Assembly: GCA_964514285.1 (NCBI GenBank)
Contig: CAZEQC010000006.1
Coordinates: forward strand, 22,104 to 86,103
Direction of reading: 5' to 3'
Origin: SKLM01 sp964514285
GTDB taxonomy: Bacteria; Chloroflexota; Anaerolineae; B4-G1
Length of the DNA stretch: 64,000 nt
In this document: one piece after another, positions 34,999-42,950 of the stretch
Layout of the letters: the number at the start of each line of letters is the position of its first letter
Numbering within the stretch: position 1 is the stretch's first letter
The notes under the pieces: model-generated
Databases searched by the model: none
What the model saw: only the letters and a program-made list of their open reading frames with translations
Told to the model about the DNA's origin: nothing
Program-made: the position numbers and the translations under genes

Positions 34999-35027
34999 AA
35001 CCAGCCCAGGCACTGCCCGGGCTGGTT
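34999..35027. terminator. Hairpin between convergent genes
   Basis: AACCAGCCC (34999-35007) pairs with GGGCTGGTT (35019-35027) around an 11-base loop. It lies 56 nt after the repeat-protein stop and about 50 nt beyond the stop of the minus-strand substrate-binding gene, so it may serve both. Confidence 0.6.
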
Positions 35028-35079
35028 ATCTTGATCATCTGCGCGTCAGACGGAACGGTCCGGTGCTAGCGGCTTGGCC

Positions 35080-36381
35080 TTAGGGTCCGGTTTCCAGCGC
35101 CCGCTCCGCCCACTCCGGTGGGTAGATGATCTCCCCCTCGCCGTCCACATACTGCCGCACCGGGAACATGTAGTACCCCTTGCCCACCACCGGATCCGGC
35201 AGGGTCTCCGGCGTGTACTGGTACCTCTCCATCACGATGCCGTCGCTGTAGGCCCACTGGCCCGTCTGCAGGTTCTCCTTGGCCCACGTGTAGACCGTCT
35301 CGCTCGACAGCTCGCCGTGCGCCTCCAGGGCCTGCTGGGCGATCTGGATGAACATATTGGTGCCGTCGTAGGCCAGACCAGCCGCCGAGGGGCTGGGGGG
35401 AACGCCCCAGCGTTCCTCGAACGCCTCGGCGAAGGCCCGTCCCTCGTCGGTGGCCCATCCCGGGATCTGGTCGATGACGCCGTTGGAGGAGTCGCCCGTC
35501 ATCCTGTACCACTCGCCCGCCCAACCCAGGCCGTCGGCGATGATCAGGCTCTCCAACCCCACCTCGTCCGCCTGGTTGATGAAGGCCGTGAACTGCGGCA
35601 TAGAGGTGGACGTGGCGGCGACCAGGGCCACGTCCTGGGCCTTGAACTTGTTCAGCGTGGCGTAGAAGTCGACCTCCTCCAGGCGGCAGTACTCCTCCGC
35701 CACCGTGGTCCACCCCTCGGCCTCCAGCTGCTCCTGGATCGCCTCGCCGAAGCTGCGCCCCCAGTCGGTGTTCTCGGCGCAGATAGCCAGCGTCTTCTGA
35801 TCGGGTGTCCAGAGCCCCTCGGCAATGGCGTCCTCCACGGCCTGGACGTAGGCCTTGGTCAGCTTGGCCGGCGTCGGCCAGCCCTTGTTCATCCAGTAGC
35901 TGTACCGCTCGGGATCGGTTTGGAAGGTCTCGTTGACCGCCTCGGTGGCGCCGTAGGGGAAGATGTGCGGGATCTGGTAGTCGGCGGCCACGTCCATGCA
36001 GTCCACGGCCACCGAGCTGTGCCAGTTGAGGATGGCGGCCTGAATGCCGTCCTCGACGATGGCCTTCTCATACGCCTCGACGGCCGCCTCGGGGTTGGAC
36101 TGGGAGTCGATCCAGACCGGCTCGATCATATACTCTCCGATCCGCCAATCGATGGCCTCGAAGGCCATCGTGGCGGCGCCCTTGAACTCGCTGCCGGTGC
36201 TCTCGCTGGGGCCGCTGAACGGTCCCAGAATGCCCAGCTTGAAGCTACCTTCCGCTCTGGCCACTGGCTTCGCCGATCGCTGCGACGGCGGGGCCGACCC
36301 GCAGCCGGCCGTGGTCAGGATGAGGGGCAGGATGATGAGGACTAGGGCCGGGGCCTTACCTAAATGCTTCTTGTTCACCAT
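35080..36381 (-). CDS. Branched-chain-type ABC substrate-binding lipoprotein 1 (orphan)
   Basis: This 433-residue lipoprotein has a signal ending in the lipobox TAGC at about 24-27. The rest is the Peripla_BP_6/LivJ fold: KLGILGPFSGPSESTGSEFKGAATMAFEAID, the NWHSSVAV ligand-side strand, and AENTDWGRSFGEAIQEQLEAEGW. It is clearly paralogous to the protein encoded at 58134-59495 over its whole length (for example EPVWIDSQS, TDWGRS, IYPPEWAE). No permease or ATPase genes adjoin it. GAGGAGG precedes the ATG, and the gene is read from one of the four MocR-type operator promoters. The ligand is unknown but presumably similar to that of copy 2. Confidence 0.9.
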   Translation of the reverse strand: MVNKKHLGKAPALVLIILPLILTTAGCGSAPPSQRSAKPVARAEGSFKLGILGPFSGPSESTGSEFKGAATMAFEAIDWRIGEYMIEPVWIDSQSNPEAAVEAYEKAIVEDGIQAAILNWHSSVAVDCMDVAADYQIPHIFPYGATEAVNETFQTDPERYSYWMNKGWPTPAKLTKAYVQAVEDAIAEGLWTPDQKTLAICAENTDWGRSFGEAIQEQLEAEGWTTVAEEYCRLEEVDFYATLNKFKAQDVALVAATSTSMPQFTAFINQADEVGLESLIIADGLGWAGEWYRMTGDSSNGVIDQIPGWATDEGRAFAEAFEERWGVPPSPSAAGLAYDGTNMFIQIAQQALEAHGELSSETVYTWAKENLQTGQWAYSDGIVMERYQYTPETLPDPVVGKGYYMFPVRQYVDGEGEIIYPPEWAERALETGP

Positions 36382-36472
36382 AAACCTCCTCTAGTCTTGG
36401 TCTTTGGGTTTCACAGAGCTCGGTCGACATAGTCACTGGTTGACAAGGTCAGCCTGGCTCTGTTATGTCTCC

Positions 36473-36560
36473 ATGATAGGGGAGGGGGGGACCGAATGGT
36501 AGGGGCAGAACCGACTAGTTGTAACCATAACAGGCATCGGTGATTTAGGTCTGTTATGGT
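36473..36560 (-). promoter_or_regulatory. MocR-type operator-promoter module A (for binding protein 1)
   Basis: On the minus strand: box ACCATAACAG (36551-36560; base 36561 breaks the full 11-mer), 17 bp, CTGTTATGGTT (36523-36533), 12 bp, TTCTGCCCCT (36501-36510) touching a -35 TACCAT (36496-36501), 17 bp, -10 TATCAT (36473-36478). The same layout occurs three more times at 62.1-63.4 kb. Confidence 0.8.
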
Positions 36561-36869
36561 GCTGTCAACCCGAAACTGTACTGGTATGTCAGGGAGCAGC
36601 GATGGCCTGTGGGGTGCGATTCAGTTTATGATGCTTCAGCCACAGCGCGGGACTGCGAGGGCCCGTGGCTGTGTAAACCCTCGCGAGCGACATTCGCACG
36701 CTTGTGAGGGATCCCCAAATCCTGGGCGAAGGCGTCGGCGACGAGCGGGGATCGTGGTTTCGTTTATGTGAACGAAACCACGATCCCCTTCGAGTGGGTA
36801 ATGCCTTGAGGGCGTGTGCTGCTTCGAGCGGATGGACCGCCAGGGGCTTCCGCCCAGGATGGAAGAGCG
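36561..36869. other. Intergenic stretch with long perfect hairpin
   Basis: No gene is supported here. An 18-bp perfect stem, GGGGATCGTGGTTTCGTT (36747-36764) with its complement at 36771-36788 and a 6-base loop TATGTG, lies 82 nt past the stop of the minus-strand oxidoreductase and probably ends its transcript, though no T-run follows. A weaker 7-bp stem (CAGCCAC with GTGGCTG) lies near 36639-36673. Confidence 0.65.
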
Positions 36870-38756
36870 CTATGCCAAGAGATCCGCCATGCCCAGCTGC
36901 TGTAGGCAGGCGTCGGTCGGCTCGCCAGTCTCGCGATCCCACCCCATCATATCGTAGTAGCGGTGGATGCACCAGTCGAGCTCCTCGTCGCTGATCCCGA
37001 TGCCGGCTATGGGCCCCTCGTCAAAGGGCTCCTTGACGCGTTCCGGCAGCCGGTCGTCGTCGGCTGTGAAGCCCTCGCGCATGTTGAACAGACGCGCTAA
37101 GGTCTGGAAACGCGCCCCGACGTCTAACACGTCTTCCGGGTTGTACGTCTCGCCGGTCACTCCCGATAGGGCCTCCGCCAAGTGCTGATATTCGTAGCAG
37201 TAGAAGTGGCAGTTGAGGGCACAGTCCTGGAAGTGCATGAAGTTGACCTCCCGGTAGAAGATCTGCATCTTCTTTTCGCTCAGCTCGTCCGGGGGCATCG
37301 GTTCCAACGGCTCGTCCATCACATTGTTGACGCGGCTGAGCATCCATCCCTTGCTGGCGAAGTCTGTGTCGTGTATGTTGACCATGTGGTCGGCGCCAAT
37401 CGGACAGACAGCGTATCCCACCCCGAGGCCCGCCTTCAGCCGGGGCTCGTGCATGGGCAGCTCCTGCCTTTTGACCGTCACGGCGAAAGGCTTCGTCTCC
37501 GGGCCAAAGCGTTCGCTCATCCGCGCCACGCCCTCGGCTATCACATCGCCAAATCCCTCACGCTTGGCGATCATCTCCACAGTGCGGGGCAATACCTCGG
37601 CCTTGCCCCAGCCGTACTCGATGCCGCCAGTGTCTTCGGCTGTCAGGATGCCCCTCTCGAAGCACTCCATCACGAAGGCGATGGATACACCGGCAGAGAT
37701 GACGTCCAGGCCGTAGGCGTTCGATAGCTCGTTCGCCTTCAGCACGGCCAGATTGTCCTCCACGCCACAGCAGGATCCGAAGGCACCCATAGCCTCGTAC
37801 TCGGCGCCTCCGTAAGCCGGGTCGAGCCGGCGGTAGGGGTCGTCGGACTCGTTCTCGAAGACCTGTTTGCAGCGCACCGGGCAGGCCTGGCAGGTGTCGC
37901 GCTCCTTCAAGTACATCTCGTAGTTGCGCTCGCCGCTGAGCAGGTGCCGATTCTCGAACATGGCCTTGCTGAAGTTGCGCGTCGGCAGCCCCCCCAGCGC
38001 TCCCCAGCCCATTAAGCTGTCCTGCGTGCCACGTCCGATACCGGCCGTGGCCCAAGCCATGCGGTCCTTGTAGTGCGCACCCAGCCACTTGGCCACCTTT
38101 CTGACGGCGTCCTGGTCGGCGATGGGCAAGCGCATGGTGCCTCGCACAGCGATAGCCTTGAGGTTCTTGGATCCCATCAAGGCGCCCATACCGTTGCGCC
38201 CGGCGGCTCGATTGAGATCGTGAATCACATTGGCGTACAGGACCTGGTTCTCCCCCGCGGGGCCGATCTGCGCCACCCGGATGCGTTCGTCGCCCAGCTC
38301 CTCACGGATGGCGGCCTGTACCGGGGCCGTCGTCTTCCCCCACAGGTGCTCGGCAGAGCGGATCTCTGCCTCGCCGTCCTTGATCCACAGGTAGACGGGC
38401 GATTCGGCACGGCCGTGGACCACGATGCTGTCGAACCCAGCGCGTTTGAATTCGTGTCCCCAGAAGCCGCCCGCGTTCGCATATCCCACAGCCCCGGTGA
38501 GCGGGGACTTCCCACCGATCCCGTGCCGTCCGGAGCCGGGAAGGTTGGTGCCCTGCATAATCCCCGGTGCGACGATGAACAGGTTTTCCGGGCCGAGTGG
38601 ATCTACTCCCGCGGGCAGATCCCGATAGAGATAGTAGGCGACCACCGCGCTTCCACCGACTAACAGTCGGTAGAAGTCGTCACTGGGCTCCTCCACGTGG
38701 ATATCGCCGGACGTCAGGTCGACATGCAATATCTTGCCGTACGTACCACCGATCAT
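36870..38756 (-). CDS. Aldehyde:ferredoxin oxidoreductase (tungsten family)
   Basis: The 628-residue protein starts MIGGTYGKILHVDLTSG, the N-terminal pterin-binding beta domain of the AOR family, and has GGFWGHEFKRAGFDSIVV and AAGRNGMGALMGSKNLKAI in the family order. The 4Fe-4S ligands are C289, C292 and C296 (CQACPVRC), with the fourth cysteine in DCALNCHFYC near 512-520. Members oxidise aldehydes to acids with ferredoxin as acceptor, using a tungsto-bispterin cofactor. The ATG 38756 has GGAGGAG upstream; the longer form at 38786 does not. It is divergent from a GntR regulator that starts 199 nt away. Confidence 0.93.
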   Translation of the reverse strand: MIGGTYGKILHVDLTSGDIHVEEPSDDFYRLLVGGSAVVAYYLYRDLPAGVDPLGPENLFIVAPGIMQGTNLPGSGRHGIGGKSPLTGAVGYANAGGFWGHEFKRAGFDSIVVHGRAESPVYLWIKDGEAEIRSAEHLWGKTTAPVQAAIREELGDERIRVAQIGPAGENQVLYANVIHDLNRAAGRNGMGALMGSKNLKAIAVRGTMRLPIADQDAVRKVAKWLGAHYKDRMAWATAGIGRGTQDSLMGWGALGGLPTRNFSKAMFENRHLLSGERNYEMYLKERDTCQACPVRCKQVFENESDDPYRRLDPAYGGAEYEAMGAFGSCCGVEDNLAVLKANELSNAYGLDVISAGVSIAFVMECFERGILTAEDTGGIEYGWGKAEVLPRTVEMIAKREGFGDVIAEGVARMSERFGPETKPFAVTVKRQELPMHEPRLKAGLGVGYAVCPIGADHMVNIHDTDFASKGWMLSRVNNVMDEPLEPMPPDELSEKKMQIFYREVNFMHFQDCALNCHFYCYEYQHLAEALSGVTGETYNPEDVLDVGARFQTLARLFNMREGFTADDDRLPERVKEPFDEGPIAGIGISDEELDWCIHRYYDMMGWDRETGEPTDACLQQLGMADLLA

Positions 38757-38832
38757 GGCCTCCTCCATTTGGATAGTGCCCACCACGGGTCGTGGGGGCC
38801 AGTCAAACGCTCATTGCTGCTGTGTGCTGGCT

Positions 38833-38861
38833 ATTATATATCAAAACATATTTGAAGTCAA
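38833..38861 (-). promoter_or_regulatory. AOR promoter with operator in spacer
   Basis: Minus strand: -35 TTGACT (38856-38861), 17-bp spacer, -10 TATAAT (38833-38838). The 18-bp stretch at 38836-38853 matches 14 of 18 bases of the perfect palindrome in the divergent regulator promoter, so both promoters probably bind the same protein. Confidence 0.75.
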
Positions 38862-38885
38862 GAAAACCATACTGAAATATCTTAC

Positions 38886-38914
38886 TTGACAAGATATATG
38901 AGATCATATATAAT
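38886..38914 (+). promoter_or_regulatory. GntR regulator promoter with perfect palindrome in spacer
   Basis: Consensus promoter: TTGACA (38886-38891), 17-bp spacer, TATAAT (38909-38914). ATATATGA-GA-TCATATAT (38894-38911), an 8-bp inverted repeat with a 2-bp centre, fills the spacer and the start of the -10. It is a strong candidate operator for the FadR-type regulator encoded downstream. Confidence 0.8.
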
Positions 38915-38955
38915 CATACTGAGAATCTGATTGCCCAGCCCAGGAGGTTTGAGAC

Positions 38956-39636
38956 GTGGACAACAGCATCTACGCAAATGGTTCTGAACCCGCAGCAGCC
39001 ACCGAGGTCGAGCGCGCTATACGCTTCCTGCGCGAGGCTATCCTGCGGGGTGACTACGAACCGGGCCAGCGGTTGCCGCAGAAGGACCTCACCGAGCAGC
39101 TCGACATGAGCCCCACACCCATCCGGGAGGCTCTTCGCATTCTCGAGGCGCAGGGTCTGCTGGAACGGGTGCCCTACAAAGGTGCGTACGTGGCGGAGGT
39201 CTCCCCCGACGAGAGCGAGGAGATCAGTGTCATTCGTTCTGCCCTGGAGGGCCTGGCCACGGAGATGGCCGTGTCGAACCTCACTGAGGACGAAGTCGAT
39301 GACCTGGAAAAACTCACCAGAGAGATGCAAGAGGCATGGAACCAGATGAACATCGGGCGGCTGCGCCGCGCCAACTACCGCTTCCACGCTCTGATCTACC
39401 AGCAGGCTGGATCGCAGCGCCTGTCTGACATGATCATCAGTCTGTGGCCGCGGTTCGCTACCGACACGCTGTGGATGATACCGGGGCGGGCTGAGCGGTC
39501 CATCCAGCAGCACCACGCTCTCATTGACAAGATCCGGGAGGGAGACGCCAAGGCCGCGGCCCAGCTGATGTCGGATCATATTCGGACCGCCGGCGCGTCG
39601 ATCACCGAGTTCTTGAAGAGACAACAAGTTGCGTAG
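38956..39636 (+). CDS. GntR-family transcriptional regulator, FadR/FCD type
   Basis: This 226-residue regulator has an N-terminal winged helix at about 16-80 (AIRFLREAILRGDYEPGQRLPQKDLTEQLDMSPTPIREALRILEAQGLLERVPYKGAYVAEVS) and an FCD ligand domain at about 90-220. In the FCD domain the metal-ligand pattern is visible (histidines in YRFHALIYQQ, QQHHALIDKI and MSDHIRTAG). It starts at GTG 38956 with AGGAGG upstream. FCD proteins respond to small organic acids. It is the first gene before the MmgE/PrpD-led run and divergent from AOR, so it likely controls both through the two palindromes between them. Confidence 0.92.
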   Translation: MDNSIYANGSEPAAATEVERAIRFLREAILRGDYEPGQRLPQKDLTEQLDMSPTPIREALRILEAQGLLERVPYKGAYVAEVSPDESEEISVIRSALEGLATEMAVSNLTEDEVDDLEKLTREMQEAWNQMNIGRLRRANYRFHALIYQQAGSQRLSDMIISLWPRFATDTLWMIPGRAERSIQQHHALIDKIREGDAKAAAQLMSDHIRTAGASITEFLKRQQVA

Positions 39637-39668
39637 TCCATCACGACGAAGATAGGAGAGAGCCCATC

Positions 39669-41081
39669 GTGACCCCCGAACAGTACATCAGTGAGCAGAT
39701 AGCTGACGTAAGTGTTGATCTCGAATACGATGACCTCCCAAAGGAGTCCCGGGTCAAGGCGGCAAACTTGATTCTCGATGTTCTCGGCTCCATCGTTGGA
39801 TCGAAGCGCATCGAGTCGAGCCGCATTGCGGCCGAGCTCGCCTTGGAGCTGGGTGGGCCGCCGGAGAGCACCGTCATCGGTTACGGCCGCCGAGTGGCGG
39901 CGCCCAATGCCGCCTTCGCCAACGCTATCCAAGGATACGCCTTTGACTTCGCCGACGATCACAATCAGTCGAACTCGCATCTCAGCGTGGCGACGGTGCC
40001 GGTTAGCCTGGCCCTGGGCGAGAAGCTTGGCGCCAGCGGGAAAGAGGTCTTAGAGGCAGTCGCCCTCGGGGATGAAATCGTCTGTCGGTTGGGATCGGCC
40101 TTCCTTGGCAAGACGTACTACCAGGGCTTCCATCCTACCAGTACGTGCGGCACCTTTGGCGCGACGGTTGCGGCGGCCAAGCTGCTCAAGCTCGGTCGGC
40201 AGCAGACGGTTCACAGCCTGGGTATTGCCGGCAGCCAGGTTGGCGGGCTGATGGCATGGAACACGTCTGGTTCGTACACCAAGCGGCTACAGGCGGGTCA
40301 CCCGGCCATGGTGGGTGTGATCTCGGCCATGATGGCCCAGAATGGCTTCAACGGTCCCCCGGCCATCATTGAGGGTGAGGATGGCTTCCTGCAGGCTTAC
40401 TCGTACCAGCGGCAATACGACACCAGCTGGATCACGGAGGGCTTGGGAGAGACGTGGGCTTTCGTCAAGACCAGCATCAAGGTCTACCCGTGCTGTCGCT
40501 ACTCGGCTGGGCATCTGGACGCCTGCCTTGACATCGCCAATCGGTATCAGCCGGATCCCGAGAGGATCGACCGCATTCTCATCCGCTCCTCCGACTACAC
40601 CATCAAGTTGCTGGCCAAGCCGCGCAAGATGGACCCCCAGAACGTGGTGGACGCCCAGTTCAGCATGCCTTGGCAGGCCGCCATCGCGCTGATCGACGGC
40701 AGAATCGACGTCGATACGTTCACAGAGGAGAATGTCGACCGGTCCGATGTGCGCAAGCTCATGGAGAAGGTGGAATGGGTTGTGGACGAGGAGTTCGAGC
40801 GGCGATATCCTGAGCACTACTCGTGCGCGGTGACGGTGACGATGGAAGGTGGTACGGAATACACCTCCGAAGTGGAGAACCCCAAAGGGGACTGGCGGAA
40901 CCCAGTCACCCAGGATGAGCTGGAGGCGAAGTTCAGGAATTTGGCCGCCCGCGAGATTGATGATGAGGAGCGGATCGAGCGCATCGTCGACTTCGTCACA
41001 GGTATCCACGAGGCGGACAACGTGAGCAAGCTTTTCAACTTGCTCGACCAAGGCACGGGACGGCAGGGAAACGGGTGCTAG
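39669..41081 (+). CDS. MmgE/PrpD family protein
   Basis: This 470-residue protein has the MmgE/PrpD layout: KAANLILDVLGSIVGSKRIESS, FANAIQGYAFDFADDHNQSNSHLS (the active-site region with DD and H), YQGFHPTSTCGTFGATVAAAKLLKL, and VKTSIKVYPCCRYSAGHLDACLDIA. Family members include 2-methylcitrate dehydratase and cis-aconitate decarboxylase; others isomerise or rearrange carboxylates. The start is GTG 39669. It opens a run of aconitase-like and PrpF-like genes, so its substrate is probably an unsaturated or hydroxylated tricarboxylate or dicarboxylate, but the exact reaction is open. Confidence 0.88.
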   Translation: MTPEQYISEQIADVSVDLEYDDLPKESRVKAANLILDVLGSIVGSKRIESSRIAAELALELGGPPESTVIGYGRRVAAPNAAFANAIQGYAFDFADDHNQSNSHLSVATVPVSLALGEKLGASGKEVLEAVALGDEIVCRLGSAFLGKTYYQGFHPTSTCGTFGATVAAAKLLKLGRQQTVHSLGIAGSQVGGLMAWNTSGSYTKRLQAGHPAMVGVISAMMAQNGFNGPPAIIEGEDGFLQAYSYQRQYDTSWITEGLGETWAFVKTSIKVYPCCRYSAGHLDACLDIANRYQPDPERIDRILIRSSDYTIKLLAKPRKMDPQNVVDAQFSMPWQAAIALIDGRIDVDTFTEENVDRSDVRKLMEKVEWVVDEEFERRYPEHYSCAVTVTMEGGTEYTSEVENPKGDWRNPVTQDELEAKFRNLAAREIDDEERIERIVDFVTGIHEADNVSKLFNLLDQGTGRQGNGC

Positions 41082-41137
41082 CAGATGTCTCGGGGGGCGC
41101 AGATCCCCTACAGAAGCCGGGGTGAGGGTGGCATGCT

Positions 41138-42412
41138 ATGGATATGACGATGACGGAGAAGATTCTGGCCCGGGCGGCAGGAGAGGGTGAGGTTAGGCCG
41201 GGGCAGATTGTGCAGGTGCCGGTCGACCTTGTCTTTGGGCAGGATACGACGATGCCCTTGGCCTTGATCGAGTTTGGACGCATCGGTGCTGAGCGGGTGT
41301 TCGATTCGGAGAGAGTGGCTATTGTCTGTGATCATTTCGTGCCGAACGCCACGGCGATGGCTGCTGAGCGGACGAAGTCGTTGCGGGAGTTCGCCCGCCA
41401 GCAGGGACTGAAGCACTACTTCGAGGCGGGGCGGGGTGGGAACTTCGGCGTGGAGCACGCTCTGCTACCCGAGGAAGGGCTGATAGCACCGGGGATGATC
41501 GTTGTCGGTGCTGACTCACACACGACGTCCTACGGAGCCTTGGGGGCGTTCGCCTCGGGATTCGGCAGCACCGACGTCGCGGCAGCTATGGCGGTGGGCG
41601 AGACCTGGCTCCGGGTGCCTGAGACGATGCGCTTCGTCTATCAGGGCGACCTGGGACCCTGGGTGGAGGCGAAAGACCTCATCCTTTACACCATCGGGCA
41701 GATAGGGGTGGCGGGCGCGCTCTACCGGGCCATGGAGCTAACGGGTCCCGTCATCGAGTCGTTGACGGTCGATGAACGTCTGACGATGTGCAACATGGGG
41801 GTGGAAGCCGGGGCAAAGAATACCATCGTCCCCGTGGATGCGGAGACGGAGCGGTACCTTAAGGCTGTGGGCGTGTCGGAGGTGCCTTTCTACGAGGCGG
41901 ATCCCGACGCTGAGTACTACTCGGTCACTGAGATCGACGTGAGCGGGATCGAACCGCAGGTGGCGTGTCCTTTCTCTCCCGACAACGTGAAGCCCCTGAG
42001 CGATGTCGTTGAAACCCAGCTGGACGCGGCCTTCATAGGCTCCTGCACGAACGGGCGGATCGATGATCTGCGCCGGGCGGCTCGCATTCTCGAGGGTAGA
42101 CGGGTCTCTGGTGATCTTCGCTTGATCATCATTCCCGCCACTCAAGACATCTATCTTCGAGCTCTGCGAGAGGGCCTGCTGGAGATCTTCGCCGAGGCGG
42201 GTGCTGCGGTCAGTACGCCCACCTGTGGGCCGTGTTTTGGCGGTCATATGGGTTTGTTGGCTGCCGGTGAGCGCGTCATAGCTACCACGAATCGCAACTT
42301 CGTGGGGCGGATGGGACACCCAGAGAGCGAGGTCTTCCTCTCGTCCCCCGTAGTGGCGGCGGCCTCCGCTGTGATGGGCCGGATCGCTCATCCTGATGAC
42401 GTAGTGAGGTGA
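41138..42412 (+). CDS. Aconitase-superfamily large subunit (LeuC-like)
   Basis: This 424-residue protein has the family blocks DHFVPN, ADSHTTSYGALGAFASGFGSTDVA and IGSCTNGRIDDLRRAA (first cluster cysteine), plus STPTCGPCFGGHMGLLAAGERVIATTNRNFVGRMG with the CxxC that completes the 4Fe-4S site. It is the short two-subunit form, like 3-isopropylmalate dehydratase, homoaconitase and dimethylmaleate hydratase. The small subunit gene follows after 4 nt. The neighbouring PrpF and CoA genes point away from leucine synthesis and toward a catabolic hydratase/dehydratase. Confidence 0.9.
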   Translation: MDMTMTEKILARAAGEGEVRPGQIVQVPVDLVFGQDTTMPLALIEFGRIGAERVFDSERVAIVCDHFVPNATAMAAERTKSLREFARQQGLKHYFEAGRGGNFGVEHALLPEEGLIAPGMIVVGADSHTTSYGALGAFASGFGSTDVAAAMAVGETWLRVPETMRFVYQGDLGPWVEAKDLILYTIGQIGVAGALYRAMELTGPVIESLTVDERLTMCNMGVEAGAKNTIVPVDAETERYLKAVGVSEVPFYEADPDAEYYSVTEIDVSGIEPQVACPFSPDNVKPLSDVVETQLDAAFIGSCTNGRIDDLRRAARILEGRRVSGDLRLIIIPATQDIYLRALREGLLEIFAEAGAAVSTPTCGPCFGGHMGLLAAGERVIATTNRNFVGRMGHPESEVFLSSPVVAAASAVMGRIAHPDDVVR

Positions 42413-42416
42413 TCAT

Positions 42417-42950
42417 ATGATAGTGGCGGGTCGTGTTTGGAAGCTAGGTGACAACGTTGATACAGATCAACTGCTGCCGGGCCGGTACTTGAGCTTGACG
42501 GATCCTCAAGATTTGGCCTCCCATTGCCTGGAGGATACGGTCCCTCGATTTCGCGAACTTGTTCAACCGGGTGACATCGTTGTCGCCGGAGAGAACTTCG
42601 GTTGTGGAAGCTCGCGGGAACACGCGCCCGCGGCCCTTAAGGCCTTGGGCATATCCTGTCTCCTGGCTAGGTCTTACGCCCGGATCTTCTTCCGTAACTG
42701 CATCAACCTGGGACTGCCTGCGTTGACATCGCCAGAGGCGGTTTCGTTCATTCAAGATAGGGACGAGATCCGTGTTAACGTCGAGACTGGCGAGATCGAC
42801 AATCTGACGCGTCAGTGTCAGTGTTCGGCGTCGCCTCTGTCGCCTTTCTTGCTGAAGATCATTGAGGCGGGAGGGTTGACGGATTACGCGCGACATCGAC
42901 TGGACACCGCCCCAACGGTGTCCCAGGCAGGTAGGGGGACGGGCCGATGA
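42417..42950 (+). CDS. Aconitase-superfamily small subunit (LeuD-like)
   Basis: This 177-residue swivel-domain subunit has GRVWKLGDNVDTDQLLPGRYLSLTD and GENFGCGSSREHAPAALKALG, with the conserved GCGSSREHA substrate loop, then RSYARIFFRNCINLGLPAL. The specificity loop after the DTD motif reads YLSL, different from the YLRT described for archaeal homoaconitases, so substrate cannot be assigned from it. A cysteine-containing C-terminal tail (TRQCQCSASP) is unusual. Its TGA overlaps the ATG of the PrpF gene. Confidence 0.9.
   Translation: MIVAGRVWKLGDNVDTDQLLPGRYLSLTDPQDLASHCLEDTVPRFRELVQPGDIVVAGENFGCGSSREHAPAALKALGISCLLARSYARIFFRNCINLGLPALTSPEAVSFIQDRDEIRVNVETGEIDNLTRQCQCSASPLSPFLLKIIEAGGLTDYARHRLDTAPTVSQAGRGTGR

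Noticed and set aside
41138..42950. Leucine biosynthesis (leuCD)
   Set aside because: No leuA or leuB nearby; neighbours are PrpF, PrpD-like and CoA enzymes, which fit catabolism better.
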